Shown: positions 17,465-30,300 of the stretch, in pieces
Layout of the letters: each line of letters opens with the position of its first letter
Numbering within the stretch: position 1 is the stretch's first letter
DNA from: an uncultured Clostridia bacterium
Lineage (GTDB): Bacteria > Bacillota > Clostridia > TANB77 > CAG-508
Length of the DNA stretch: 64,000 nt
Direction: 5' to 3'
NCBI GenBank assembly: GCA_904387305.1
Contig: CAJFLB010000001.1
Span: 1-64,000, forward strand
Translations under genes and position numbers: made by a program
The notes under the pieces: generated by a model
The model's input: only the letters and a program-made list of their open reading frames with translations
What the model was told of the DNA's origin: nothing
Database searches by the model: none

Positions 17465-20400
17465 TGCTTCATGTGCTTTCTTAGGAAATGATCTTAATAT
17501 ACAAAGACAAAATGTAGATAATGTTACATTTGTAGACAATATACCAGAAGATGTATATGATATAGCTACCAATACATATAAAGTTGATACCGTATGGGAT
17601 GTATCAGCCCAAGGGGATAATTCGATATTAGCATGGTATGAACCAAGTGCAAATGGAACTTATAAAGTATATATTGGAAGTAACGATGAGATATTTGGAA
17701 ATGTAGATTCAAGTTCTTTATTTAGATATATAGGATATTCAGAAAATTGTACATCAACAGAAATGATAACAAATTTAGATTTATTAAATACAAGCAATGT
17801 AACAGATATGAGGCTTATGTTCTACTTTACAGGATATACAGCAATGACAAGTTTAGATTTAGGAGACAAATTTGACACAAGCAATGTAACAGATATGAGG
17901 CTTATGTTCTACTCTACAGGATATACAGCAATGACAAGTTTAGATTTAGGAGACAAATTTGACACAAGTAATGTAACAGATATGAGAGATATGTTCTACA
18001 GAACAGGATATACAGCAATGACCAGTTTGGACTTAGGAGATAAATTTAGTACAAGTAAAGTAACAAATATGAGAGATATGTTCTATCAAACAGGAAATAC
18101 AGCCATGACAAGTTTAGACTTAGGAGAGAATTTTGATACAAGTAGTGTAACAAACATGAGTGATATGTTTGCCTTCACAGGAAGAGAAGCCATGACAAGT
18201 TTAGACTTAGGAGAGAATTTTGATACAAGTAATGTAACAAACATGGGTTCTATGTTTGCCTTCACAGGAAGAGAAGCGATGACAAATTTAGACTTAGGAG
18301 ACAAATTTGACACAAGCAATGTAACAGATATGAGTTATATGTTCGACAGTACAGGATATACAGCGATGACAAGTTTAGACTTAGGAGAAAACTTTGACAC
18401 AAGCAATGTAACAGATATGAGGCTTATGTTCTACTCTACAGGATATACAGCAATGACAAGTTTAGATTTAGGAGACAAATTTGATACAAGAAATGTAACA
18501 GACATGAATGATATGTTTAGATTCACGGGAAGAGAAGCAATGACAAGTTTAGACTTAGGAGATAAATTCGATACAAGTAACGTAACAAATATGACAAATA
18601 TGTTCGACAATACAGGATATACAGCCATGACAAGTCTAGACTTAGGAGACAAATTTGACACGAGTAATGTAACAAGTATGGGAAGTATGTTCGAATCTAC
18701 AGGATATACAGCCATGACAAGTCTAGACTTAGGAGATAAATTTGACACAAGCAATGTAACAACTATGAATAGAATGTTCATGTATACAGGATATACAGCC
18801 ATGACAAGTCTAGACTTAGGAGATAAATTTGACACGAGTAATGTAACATATATGAGTGATATGTTCTATCAAACAGGAAGAGAAGCGATGACAAGTTTGG
18901 ATTTAGGACCAGCATTTACACATATAGCAGAATCAAATTCATACATGTTTTCTTTAACAGGTAAATTGGCTGAAATTGTTATACAAGCACCAGAAGCAAT
19001 CTACCAAGATAGCACACACTTTAAATTAAACACAAATTCAACTGCAACGATAGCAATGACAAAAGGAACAACTATCAATCCAAAATACAGAACAGAATGG
19101 ATAAAAGAAACAGTACAAACAGACGAAACAGAAGCAAACAATCCAAAACTAAACATCACCTTAAGAGGAACCACAAATACAGAGGTAGACGCAACAGAAT
19201 ACATCAGTGATGTAACCAGTTCCTTAACAGCAAATGATATCAAAGTGTTTATAGACGATACAGAAATAACAGATATTGTAACAAAAACAGTAGGAACAGC
19301 AACGCAAAGCACAAACACAAGAACAGGAGCAAAAGATGTATTACAAGTTATAACATTATCAGATTTTGAAGAAGCAGCAAGACAAGCTGGAAAATTATAT
19401 AAAGAGTGGAGTGGAAATATCCGCATAGAAATAGCTCAAGGAACCTTATCAGATACCACAGGACCAGCAGATGAAACAGGAAAGAAAATCCCATATGGAA
19501 ACAAGAACATGGGAGTGGCAGAAGATGGAACAAGAGCAGACAACAAAATAGAAGATGAGGAAAAACTAGATCAAAACACAGAAGGTGCTATGTTCGTTGA
19601 CTTTATAGAACCAGAATTCACATATGAATATTCATCAACAGATATCAATTATGAGCAAAAAACATTAACAGTAGAATTTTCAGTAACAGATAAATATTTT
19701 AATAGTTTAACAATGGCATCAGATGCATCTAATATAACTGTAAAAATGTTGGATACAAATGCAGTACCAGAGAACATCACAAAAACATTAACAAAAATAG
19801 AAGACATTACAGAAACAAGAAATGATGAGCAGGTAAAAATTGGAGAAAAATATAGATTAGTCATTAGTGGATTAGAACAAGCAAGTATAGCAGAAGATGG
19901 AAAATATAAAGAATATAGTGGACCAATGAGCATTGTGTTCCCAGCAGAAATCGTAAGTGATAAATCAGGAAATATGAATGACGCAAAAAATATCACGATA
20001 GGAATCAACGAACCAGACCAAACAGGGGATGCAGAAATTGTGGATGTTGTAGATCCAGTTTGGGAGGTTAGAAACCTTAATATAGATAAACAAAAAAATC
20101 AGATAACAGTAGATTTGTATGGAACAGATAAATATTTTACAGAAAATACATTAGATGTAAGCAAGATAAAAGTCTTCGTAGATGGAGAAGAAATTACAAG
20201 TGCAACAAATGCGCTAAAAGAATTAAGTACTGCAACACCATTAACAGAAACGAGAGATGGAGCAACAGTACAGTATGGGGTTAAATACACATTAACATTA
20301 AGTAATTGGATAGAAACAGACAGTCAATTTGAAGCAAGTGGCAGAATATACAGAGAATACAGTGGAGAAACAGAAATTCAAATTGAAGCAGGAACATTGG

Positions 20401-20849
20401 TTGACGAATCTGGAAATGAAAATATAGAAACAAAATTAGATTTAGGAAAAATAGATTTTATTAACCCAGAAATTATGAAAGTTTCATCAACGATAGACAA
20501 TGAAAATAAAACAGAAACGATTGTATTTGATGTTGTAGATAAAGACTTGGCAACAGTAAACATTAGTACAACAGATACTTCAACAATCCATGTATATGTG
20601 GATAATGAAGAGGCCATAGGTGTTACAAAGACGATTACTAATATAGAAGATTTAACAGCCATGGTAAATGGAACCAGCAAAGTAGTTGGAAAACGTTATA
20701 CTTTAGTATTATCAAACTTTGAACAACCAAGGACAACGATAAACTATGACAGAGAGTTTTCAGATTGGAGTGGAGATGTCATGCTCGTAATAGAAAGCGG
20801 AACAGCAATTGATGGTTCTGGAAATCCTAGTACAGATCAACAATATTAA
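17439..20849 (+). CDS. BspA-like surface protein, 3' part of the frameshifted gene
   Basis: 1136 residues from a GTG that has no good ribosome binding site and no signal peptide; this frame is open from 17424. It begins exactly with the BspA cap (CAFLGNDLNIQRQNVDN) missing from the end of the 8510 gene, so the two are best read as one coding sequence broken by a one-base shift between 17424 and 17461. Contents: cap, 13 BspA units (17792-18910), then Ig-like modules homologous to those after block C. It ends at GSGNPSTDQQY, just where the 8510 gene continues into the Rossmann-like module, so the 3' end looks truncated as well. If not fused to the upstream frame the product would stay in the cytoplasm. 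Confidence 0.75.
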   Translation: MVIGVIPPNASCAFLGNDLNIQRQNVDNVTFVDNIPEDVYDIATNTYKVDTVWDVSAQGDNSILAWYEPSANGTYKVYIGSNDEIFGNVDSSSLFRYIGYSENCTSTEMITNLDLLNTSNVTDMRLMFYFTGYTAMTSLDLGDKFDTSNVTDMRLMFYSTGYTAMTSLDLGDKFDTSNVTDMRDMFYRTGYTAMTSLDLGDKFSTSKVTNMRDMFYQTGNTAMTSLDLGENFDTSSVTNMSDMFAFTGREAMTSLDLGENFDTSNVTNMGSMFAFTGREAMTNLDLGDKFDTSNVTDMSYMFDSTGYTAMTSLDLGENFDTSNVTDMRLMFYSTGYTAMTSLDLGDKFDTRNVTDMNDMFRFTGREAMTSLDLGDKFDTSNVTNMTNMFDNTGYTAMTSLDLGDKFDTSNVTSMGSMFESTGYTAMTSLDLGDKFDTSNVTTMNRMFMYTGYTAMTSLDLGDKFDTSNVTYMSDMFYQTGREAMTSLDLGPAFTHIAESNSYMFSLTGKLAEIVIQAPEAIYQDSTHFKLNTNSTATIAMTKGTTINPKYRTEWIKETVQTDETEANNPKLNITLRGTTNTEVDATEYISDVTSSLTANDIKVFIDDTEITDIVTKTVGTATQSTNTRTGAKDVLQVITLSDFEEAARQAGKLYKEWSGNIRIEIAQGTLSDTTGPADETGKKIPYGNKNMGVAEDGTRADNKIEDEEKLDQNTEGAMFVDFIEPEFTYEYSSTDINYEQKTLTVEFSVTDKYFNSLTMASDASNITVKMLDTNAVPENITKTLTKIEDITETRNDEQVKIGEKYRLVISGLEQASIAEDGKYKEYSGPMSIVFPAEIVSDKSGNMNDAKNITIGINEPDQTGDAEIVDVVDPVWEVRNLNIDKQKNQITVDLYGTDKYFTENTLDVSKIKVFVDGEEITSATNALKELSTATPLTETRDGATVQYGVKYTLTLSNWIETDSQFEASGRIYREYSGETEIQIEAGTLVDESGNENIETKLDLGKIDFINPEIMKVSSTIDNENKTETIVFDVVDKDLATVNISTTDTSTIHVYVDNEEAIGVTKTITNIEDLTAMVNGTSKVVGKRYTLVLSNFEQPRTTINYDREFSDWSGDVMLVIESGTAIDGSGNPSTDQQY
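17792..18910 (+). repeat. BspA repeat block D, 13 units of 87 bp
   Basis: The longest block. Several units are near copies of each other (MRLMFY three times, MSDMF twice, GREAMTSLDLG five times), which points to recent unit duplication or conversion. Confidence 0.9.
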
Positions 20850-20877
20850 TGAAGTCGTATACAACAAGAAAAACGAA

Positions 20878-20922
20878 ACATTAAGAAATGAAACATTAGG
20901 AAGTAAGACATTAGGAAATATA
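20878..20922. repeat. Three 15-bp tandem repeats after the frameshifted gene
   Basis: ACATTAAGAAATGAA, ACATTAGGAAGTAAG and ACATTAGGAAATATA follow directly, 28 bp after the stop at 20849. They may be remnants of coding sequence or a small expansion; no function is evident. Confidence 0.6.
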
Positions 20923-20963
20923 GAAGGACTGAATAGTATAGACATAAAAAGGCAATGGATACA

Positions 20964-21020
20964 GTTAAATCAATTCGTGGTAAAAATAGATAGGCAAAAT
21001 TTTGCCACGAATTGATTAAC
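20964..21020. other. Long imperfect hairpin with nested palindrome
   Basis: GTTAAATCAATTCGTGG (20964-20980) pairs with CCACGAATTGATTAAC (21005-21020) with one bulged base; inside lies the perfect palindrome GGCAAAATTTTGCC (20993-21006), which competes for part of the stem. No T run follows, so it is not a typical terminator. Confidence 0.55.
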
Positions 21021-21118
21021 AGTACCTGCTTAAAATATAATATACATACCTTGGCAAAATGGAACATGAAACAGAAATTATTAACAAGTTTATCATGTAA
21101 TATTTTGTCGGAAAATAC

Positions 21119-21147
21119 TTGTAAAGATTCATTTAAATATATATAAT
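21119..21147 (+). promoter_or_regulatory. sigma-A promoter for tRNA-Gln and probably the giant gene
   Basis: TTGTAA (21119-21124), 17-bp spacer, TATAAT (21142-21147), 17 bp before the tRNA. No terminator lies between the tRNA and the giant gene's start. Confidence 0.7.
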
Positions 21148-21164
21148 ATTAACATATAAAACAT

Positions 21165-21239
21165 TGGGATATCGCCAAGCGGTAAGGCATCGGACTCTGA
21201 CTCCGACATTCCTGTGTTCGAATCACAGTATCCCAGCCA
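21165..21239 (+). tRNA. tRNA-Gln (CTG anticodon)
   Basis: A 75-nt cloverleaf with CCA encoded. Acceptor TGGGATA pairs with TATCCCA, followed by discriminator G and CCA, as in glutamine tRNAs. D arm TCGCCAAGCGGTAAGGCA is typical of tRNA-Gln; anticodon stem TCGGA/TCCGA with loop CTCTGAC gives CTG, reading CAG. T arm contains GTTCGAATC. It lies 65 bp before the start of the giant gene. Confidence 0.93.
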
Positions 21240-21303
21240 AATTTAAGTTATAAGAAAAAATATTCAAGATAATGATATATAAAAACATATGGAGGAACTA
21301 AAG

Positions 21304-24300
21304 ATGCAAAAACATGATACTGGTAAAATTCTAATGAAATTAGTTATAACAACAATAGTGCTAATCGTATTAGCATTTATTCAAGTTGCTAGTGGAATTA
21401 GTAGTACAGTACAATCAGCTGAACCTGCAGAAAATACGACAGAATCATTAGCAGGCAATACCAATAATGATAATTCACCTCAAACACGAGCAAGACAAAA
21501 AATGGATAAAAAGATATTGCTTTTTAGTGTACAATATGACTCACTACATCGTGGAAGAGTCGAAAAAGATTTAACAGCTTTACAAACAGCTTTGCAAGAA
21601 AAATACACAACAGTTGATGTCATAACTAGTCAACGAGGGAGTGTATCAAGTGATATAAATAATAAAGTAATGCCTATTGCTAGAAATTATGATTTAGTTA
21701 TATGTGATGCTGTTGCGTGGGATACAGGTGAGCAGATAGCAATGCAAGATAGTTTGGATTATAACCTCATCACAATCAGTAATGATGGAAGACCAGAGTT
21801 AAATAATTTAATAAATGATGCTGTTAGGCTTGAAATTTCAAGTGGCACTGCTACTATTACTACACAACCTGGAATATTTGAAAATATGACAATTCGTCCT
21901 GGTGATGACGGGGATGAGGCTTCATACAGAATTCATTTTAAAGACGATGTTAATGTATTAGCTACTGCTACATATGGAGGGGATAGTAATACATATGATG
22001 CTATCGGGTTTAAGATAATTGATGGATATAAACAAATTCATTCACAATTAGTTCTATATAACGATTATGTACCAGTTGTATCCAGATTAGCAGATTTTGC
22101 TTTTGATAATGTAGATACAATTGTACCTGGAGACTTTGCAGACTTTATCAAACCAAATGCAACATATCAACATTCAGCAACAGACATAGACTATGATGGA
22201 AAAACATATACAATGGTATTTGATATAACAGATAAATTTTATAGCTCAGGAACATTATCACTAGACGATTTAGCTATTAGAATTGATGGAGAAGAACCAG
22301 ACTGGACAAAAGTGAGTAAATCATTACAGGAGGAAGATAGAACCAATATCGTAAATGGAGAAGAACAAGTAATAGGAAAGAGATATACATTAACATTATC
22401 TAACCTAGAACAACTGCAAGTAAAAGAAGGAGATAATTATTTAGATTATAGTGGTGTCGTTACAGTGGCCATACCGGAGGATAAGCTTGTAGATACAACA
22501 GGAAATGGAAATAATGCCACAACTATCACTTCTGGACTTACACTACCAGGAGAAGCAGCACCTGAAGATGAAACAGAGGCAACAGTGGACGTTGTAGATC
22601 CATTAGTTGAGAAAGTTACTTCAAATGTAGATGTAGACAGTAAGACAGCAACTTTGACATTCAAGGTAACAGATAAATACTTTGCAAATAGTACATTGAC
22701 AAATGAAAATATACAAGTATTGGTAAATGGAAGTGTAAATACCAATATCACAAAACAATTGACAAGTACAACACCTTTAACAGAACAAAGAACAGTAAAT
22801 GGAGCAACACAAACTGTACAATATGGAGTTCAATATACATTGACACTTACAGGAATTGATACAACTGTCAACCAAATTAAGGTTAGAGTACCAGAAGGAT
22901 TGATAACTGACCAATCTGGAAATGGTAATAAAGAAACAGATTTAATCTTGTTTAATACTTTAGTAAGTTCTGCCTCAGATATAAATGCGACATATGATTC
23001 TGAGACTGACGTGACTACTTATGATAGATTAGCATTTTTAGGAAATACCAATATCCTAAGAGATGATATCGACAATATTACATTTGTAGATTATATACCA
23101 GAAGAAGTATATGATGTATATACCAATACATATAAAGATCATACTGCATGGGATGTATCTGCACAAAAAGATAATTCAATCATTGCTTGGTATGAGACAA
23201 ATGCAAATGGAACATATAAAATGTACATTGGAAGTAATGATGAAATATTCGGAAATGTAGATTCAACTTATTTATTTGCATTTATTGGTTATGGAGAAAA
23301 TTGTACAGCAACAGAAACAATAACTAATATTGGATTATTAAATGTTAGTAATGTAACAATAATGAATAGAATGTTTCATAGAACAGGATATACAGCGATG
23401 ACCAGTTTAGATTTAGGAAATAATTTCGATACAAGCAATGTAACTAATATGACTACAATGTTCGCCAGTACAGGATGTATGGCAATGACAACTTTGAATT
23501 TAGGAGATAAATTTGATACAAGTAGCGTAATTGATATGAGTTGGATGTTTAACAATACAGGACGTATGGAAATGACAAGTTTAGATTTAGGAAATCATTT
23601 TGATACAAGTCATGTAAAAGATATGTCAGGTATGTTTGATACTACAGGTTATTGGAAAATGACCAGTTTAGACTTAGGAGACAAGTTTGACACAAGCAAT
23701 GTAACAAATATGAATCGAATGTTCAGTAGTACAGGATATACAGCGATGACCAGTTTAGACTTAGGAGACAAATTTGACACAAGCAATGTAACAGATATGA
23801 GGTATATGTTTTATGAAACAGGATACACAGCGATGACTAGTTTAGACTTAGGAGATAAATTTGATACAAGCAATGTAACAGATATGAGGTATATGTTTTA
23901 TGAAACAGGATACACAGCGATGACCAGTTTAGACTTAGGAGATAAATTTGATACAAGCAATGTAACAAATATGTATCGAATGTTTAGTAGTACAGGAAAT
24001 ACAGCCATGACAAGTTTAGACTTAGGACCAGCATTTACATATATACCAGACGGAGAACTTATAAATTCTGCTACAGACACAACTTATCTAGCATATGAAA
24101 ACATGTTCCAACAAACAGGTAAACAAGGAGAAATCGTCATCCAAGCACCAGAAGCAATTTACCAAGACGCAGCACACTTTAAGCTAAATACAGACTCAAG
24201 TACAACAATAGGCTGGACAAATGAAAATGGAAATGCAACCACAACCTATGGAACCATCAATCCAAAATACAGAACAGAATGGGTAAAAGAAACAGTACAA

Positions 24301-27300
24301 ACAGACAAAACGGATGTAAACAATCCAAAACTAAACATCACATTAAGAGGAACAACAAACCAAGAAGTAGACCCAGCAGAATACATTAGTGATGTAACCA
24401 GTACATTGACATCAAATGACATCAAAGTATTTATAGATGAAACAGAAATCACAGATATCGTAACTAAAACACTAGGAACTGCAACACAAACTCAAAACAC
24501 AAGAACAGGAGCACAAGATGTGTTGCAAGTTCTAACTATCTCAAACTTTAAAGAAGCAGCGAGAAGAACCGGAAAACCATACAAAGAGTGGAGTGGTAAT
24601 ATCCGTATAGAAGTAGCACAAGGAACTTTATCAGACACTACAGGACCAGCAGATGAAGAAGGAAATAGAACCACATATGGAAACAAAAACATGGAAGTAG
24701 CCAGTAGCGAAACACAATCAGGAGCGACAACAGGAGCAGGAACTGTAACAGAAGAAGGTGCAAGAATTGATAACATCATTCAAGATACGACAAAACTTGA
24801 CCAAAATACAGAAGGTGCTATGTTCGTTGATCTTATAGATCCAGAATTTACATATGAGAGTTCAAAAACAGAAATTTCACAAGATGAAGAAAAAGTAACC
24901 ATCGTATTTGATGTGGTAGATAAATTCTTCGAAAGTACAACATTATCAAACTTAGATGCTAGTCAAATCACTGTACAAATTGATGACTATGATGTAATAG
25001 AATTAAATAATGCGATTACAAAACAATTAACAAAAGTCGAAGACTTAACAGGAACAGTCGAAGGTGTAGAAAATGTAAAAATTGGAGAAAGATATCAATT
25101 AGTGATTACAGGACTAGACCAAGAAAATGAAGATGGTATTGGAGATGGATACACATACAGTGGATATATGACTTTATCATTTGCGGCAGGAACTATAACA
25201 GATAAATCTGGAAACACAAGCACAGCAAAATCAATTACAATAGGAAAAGATGATCCAGGTGGGCAAGATGGAGATGAAGAAGTAGTTGATGTTGTAGATC
25301 CAATATGGAGTATTGCAGAAATAAATACAGATGCAGAAACAGCGAAAATAAGAGTAAAGGATAAATTCTTAAATAAAGAGCAAAGTAGTTTGGAATTAAC
25401 AGAAGATGCTATCACAATTATTGTAAATGGAGTACCAACAGATGTCATTACGACAATACTAGAAGGTCCAACAGAAATAGTACCAAATGAGGAATATGAA
25501 TATACCATTACATTAGAGAATATAACACCAGAAGATGCAGGATATGTTGAATTTACACCAGTTGATCCAATTGTTGGTGGAACAGCAAAATATAAAGAGG
25601 ATAATGGTGGATATATTGAACTAGAAATTGCAGAAGGTGTTGTAACAGATCAATATGGAAATGTTTCAAATAAACAAATACTAGATATAGGAAATATTGA
25701 TAAAACCAGACCAGAAGTATTTGATGTACAAAAAACACAAGATGAAGCACTAGGAAAAGAAACCATTGTATTTAACGTAACAGATAAAAACTATGATCCA
25801 ACAGATCCAGTAACAGTAGATGAACTAAGCATATGGATGGATGGTGTACAAGTAGATGATCAAGTAACGAAAAATCTTGTAAGTACAGTAGAAATCAAAG
25901 CAAATATAGATGGAGAAATCAAGGTTTTAGGACATCAATATACAGTAGAAATTAGTGATATTGTAGAAACAGACACAGAATTCATGGATTCTGGTAGAGA
26001 TTATAGAGAGTTAAGTGGTGATTTAGAGCTTAGAATTGATTTTGATGCATCAAGAGATTTGAGCGGAAATACAATAAAGAAAGAAACGACAACTATTACA
26101 GACTTTATAGACTTGATAAAACCAGATGTTATATATCAATATAATACAACAGACATAGATAATGAAGGAAAAACATTTACTATGGTATTTGACATAGTAG
26201 ATAAATACTATACTTCAGGAACACTATCAATAGAAGATTTAACAATCTTAATTGATGGTGAAGAGCCAGATTGGGCAGAAATAAATAAAGCATTACAAGT
26301 AGAAGAAAAAACAAGTATGGTAAATGGAGAAAGTAAAGTAATAGGACACACATATACATTAACATTATCTAACTTAGAGCAATTACAAGTAAAAGAAGGA
26401 GATAATTACTTAGATTATAGTGGTGTTATTACAGTGGCAATTCCAGCAGATAAAATTCTTGACACAACAGGAAATGGAAATAATGCAACAACTCTTACTT
26501 CAGGAATTAGTTTACCAGGAGGAAGTGGAACAGAAGAAGTAGTCGATGTTGTAGACCCATTGGTTGAAAAAATGACTTCTTCAGTAGATGTAGATGCAAA
26601 AACTGCAACCGTAACATTTAAAGTAACAGATAAATACTTTGAAGATAGTACATTGACAAATGAAAATATACAAATCCTTGTAAATGGAACAGAAAATGCA
26701 ACGATTGGAAAAGAATTGACAAGTACACCTTTAACAGAACAAAGAGTTGTAAATGGAGAAACTTTAGAGGTACAATATGGTGTTCAATATACAGTAAACC
26801 TTTCAGATATTGATACAACAGTAAATCAAATCAAAGTTAGAGTACCAGCTGGATTGATAACAGATCAATATGGAAATGGTAATGAGCAAACTGATTTGAT
26901 TGTGTTTAATACTTTGGCAAGTGCGGTTGATGATATAAATAGGACATACGATTCTGAAAATGACAGGCTTATTTTTGATAGATTAGCATTTTTAGGAAAT
27001 ACCAATATCCTAAGAGATGATATAGACAATATTACATTTGTAGACCATATACCAGAAGAAGTATATGATGTATATACAAATACATATAAAAATGACACAG
27101 CATGGGATGTATCTGCACAAAAAGATAATTCAATTATTGCTTGGTATGACGCAAATGAAAATGGAACATATAAAATGTATATTGGAAGCAATGATGAAAT
27201 CTTTGGAAATGTGGATTCAACTTATCTATTTGCATATATAGGATATTCAGAAAATTGTACATCAACAGAAACGATTACGAATATTGGTTTATTAAATGTT

Positions 27301-30300
27301 AGTAATGTAACCAATATGGAATATATGTTTAATATGGTAGGATATACGGCTATGACAAGTTTAGACCTAGGTGACAATTTTGATACAAGTAATGTAATAG
27401 ATATGACTGCTATGTTCCGTCAGACAGGATATACAACGATGACCAGTTTGGATTTAGGGGATAAATTTGATACCAGAAAAGTAACCGAAATGGATTGGAT
27501 GTTTGCAAGTACAGGATATACAGCGATGACCAGTTTAGACTTAGGAGAAAATTTTGATACAAGCAATGCAACAAGTGTGGATGCAATGTTCAGTGCTACG
27601 GGTTATAAATCGATGACCAGTTTAGATTTAGGAGATAAATTTGATACAAGTCATGTGACAGATATGGACAGAATGTTCTATGCTACAGGATATACAGCAA
27701 TGACAAACTTAGATTTAGGAGAGAACTTTGACACAAGCAATGTAACAAATATGTATTTGATGTTCTATAGGACAGGATATAAAGCTATGACAAGTTTAGA
27801 CTTGGGAGACAAATTTGACACAAGCAATGTAACAATTATGCAAGACATGTTCTATCAAATGGGATATACAGCAATGACAAGCCTAGACTTAGGAGACAAA
27901 TTCACAACAGAAAATGTAACCAATATGTATAGAATGTTTTATCAAACAGGATATACATCTATGACAAGTTTAGACTTAGGACCAGCATTTACACAAATAC
28001 CAGATGGAAATGTAGAAACTAGAGTAGGAGGTAGTAGCCTAACTGAAACACATCTAGCATATGAAAACATGTTCCAACGAACAGGTAAACAAGGAGAAAT
28101 CGTCATCCAAGCACCAGAAGCAATCTATCAAAACAGAACACATTTTAAACTTAATACAGATTCAGCAACAGAGATTGGATGGACTGATACAGATGGATCA
28201 GAAACCACAAACTATGGAACCATCAATCCAAAATACAGAACAGAATGGGTAAAAGAAAGAGCACAAATTGATGAAACAGACGCAAACAATCCAAAACTAA
28301 ACATCACATTAAAAGGAACCACAAACACAGAAGTAGCAGTAGATGAATACATCAGTGATGTAACAAGTACATTGACACCAGATGATATCAAAGTATTTAT
28401 AGACGACACAGAAATCACAGATGTTGTCACAAAAACAGTAGGAACTGCAACACAAACAGCAAACACAAGAACAGGAGCACAAGATGTGTTACAAACAGTA
28501 ACATTATCAAACTTTGAAGAAGCAACAAGAAGAACCGGAAAATCATATAAAGAGTGGAGTGGTAATATCCGTGTAGAAGTAGCACAAGGAAGCTTATCAG
28601 ATACAACAGGACCAGCAGATGAAGATGGAGAAAGAACAACTTATGGAAACAAAAACATGGAGGTAGCAAGCGCAGACACACAAACAGGAGCAGAAACAGG
28701 AGCAGGAGCAGTCACAGAAATAGGTGCAAGAATTGACAATATCATTCAAGATACGACAAAAGTTGATCAAAACACAGATAACGCAATGTTTACAGACTTT
28801 ATCAAACCAGAATTCACTTATGAGAGTGCAAAAACAGAAATCATCCATGGTGATGAAGAAAAAGTAACCATTGTATTTGATGTAGTAGATAAATTCTTTG
28901 CAAGCACAACCCTTTCAAACTTAGATGCTAGTCAAATCACGGTTAGCATAGATGACTATGATGTTACAGAACTAAATAACGCGATCACAAAAACATTAAC
29001 AAAAGTAGAAGACATCACAGGAACTGTAGAAGGTGTAGAAAATACAAAAATTGGAGAAAGATATCAATTAGTAATCACTGGACTAGACCAAGAAGATGCA
29101 GATGGTAATGGAGATGGATACACATATAGTGGATACATGACATTATCATTTGCACAAGGTGCAGTGACAGATAAATCTGGAAATGTTAATTCAGCTAAAT
29201 CTATTACGATTGGAAAAGATGACCCAGGCGGAGCCGACGGAGACGAAGAAATTGTCGATGTAGTAGATCCAATATGGACATTGGGAGATATAGATAGAGA
29301 TAATGGAATTGTTAAATTAAGAGTAAAAGATAAATTCTTAAATAAAGATGAAAGTATTTTTGATTTAACAACAGATGACATTACTATTATTGTTAATGGA
29401 CAACCATCAACTGAAGTAGGTAAGGAATTAAGTGGACCAGTAGAAATCATACCAAATGAAGAATATGAGTATACATTAACATTAACAAATATCATACCAG
29501 AGGAAGAGGGATATACTGAATTTACACCAGTAGAGCCTATTGTAGGAGATACTGCAAAATATAAAAATGAAAATGGTGGACATGTTTCAATAGAAATTGC
29601 AGCAGGAGTTGTAACTGATCAATATGAAAATACAACCAATAAACAAGAATTTGATTTAAGCAATATTGATGGTACAGGACCAGAAGTGTATGATGTACAA
29701 AAAACACAAGATAAGGAACAAGAAAAAGAAACCTTTATCTTTAATATAACAGATAAAAACTATTATCCAGATGATCCAGTAACAGTAGATGAATTAACTA
29801 TATGGATGGACGGTGTACAGATAGATAATCAAATTGTGAAAAATCTAATCAGTACAGTGCCAATAAAAGCTGATGTTAATGGAGAAATACAAGTGTTAGG
29901 ACATCAATATACATTAGAAGTTACGGAACTTGTAGAAACAGATGAAGAATTCATTGGTTCTGGTAGAGATTATAGAGAGCTAAGTGGTGATTTAGAGGTT
30001 CGAGTAGATCCAAATGCATCAAGAGACATCAAAGGAAATACCATTAATCCAGATACAACAACAATTATAGATTTTGTAGATTTGATAAAACCAGAGGTAA
30101 GATATGAATATAATACTTCAGATATAGATTATGATGGAAAAACATTTACAATGGAATTCAATATTGTAGATAAATACTACAATACAGGTACATTGACAAT
30201 AGATGATTTAAATATTTTAATTGATGGAGAAGAGCCAAATTGGGATGATACAGGTGTTCATGGAGTGGTAAAAGAACTAACAGAAGAAGATATCACAGGA

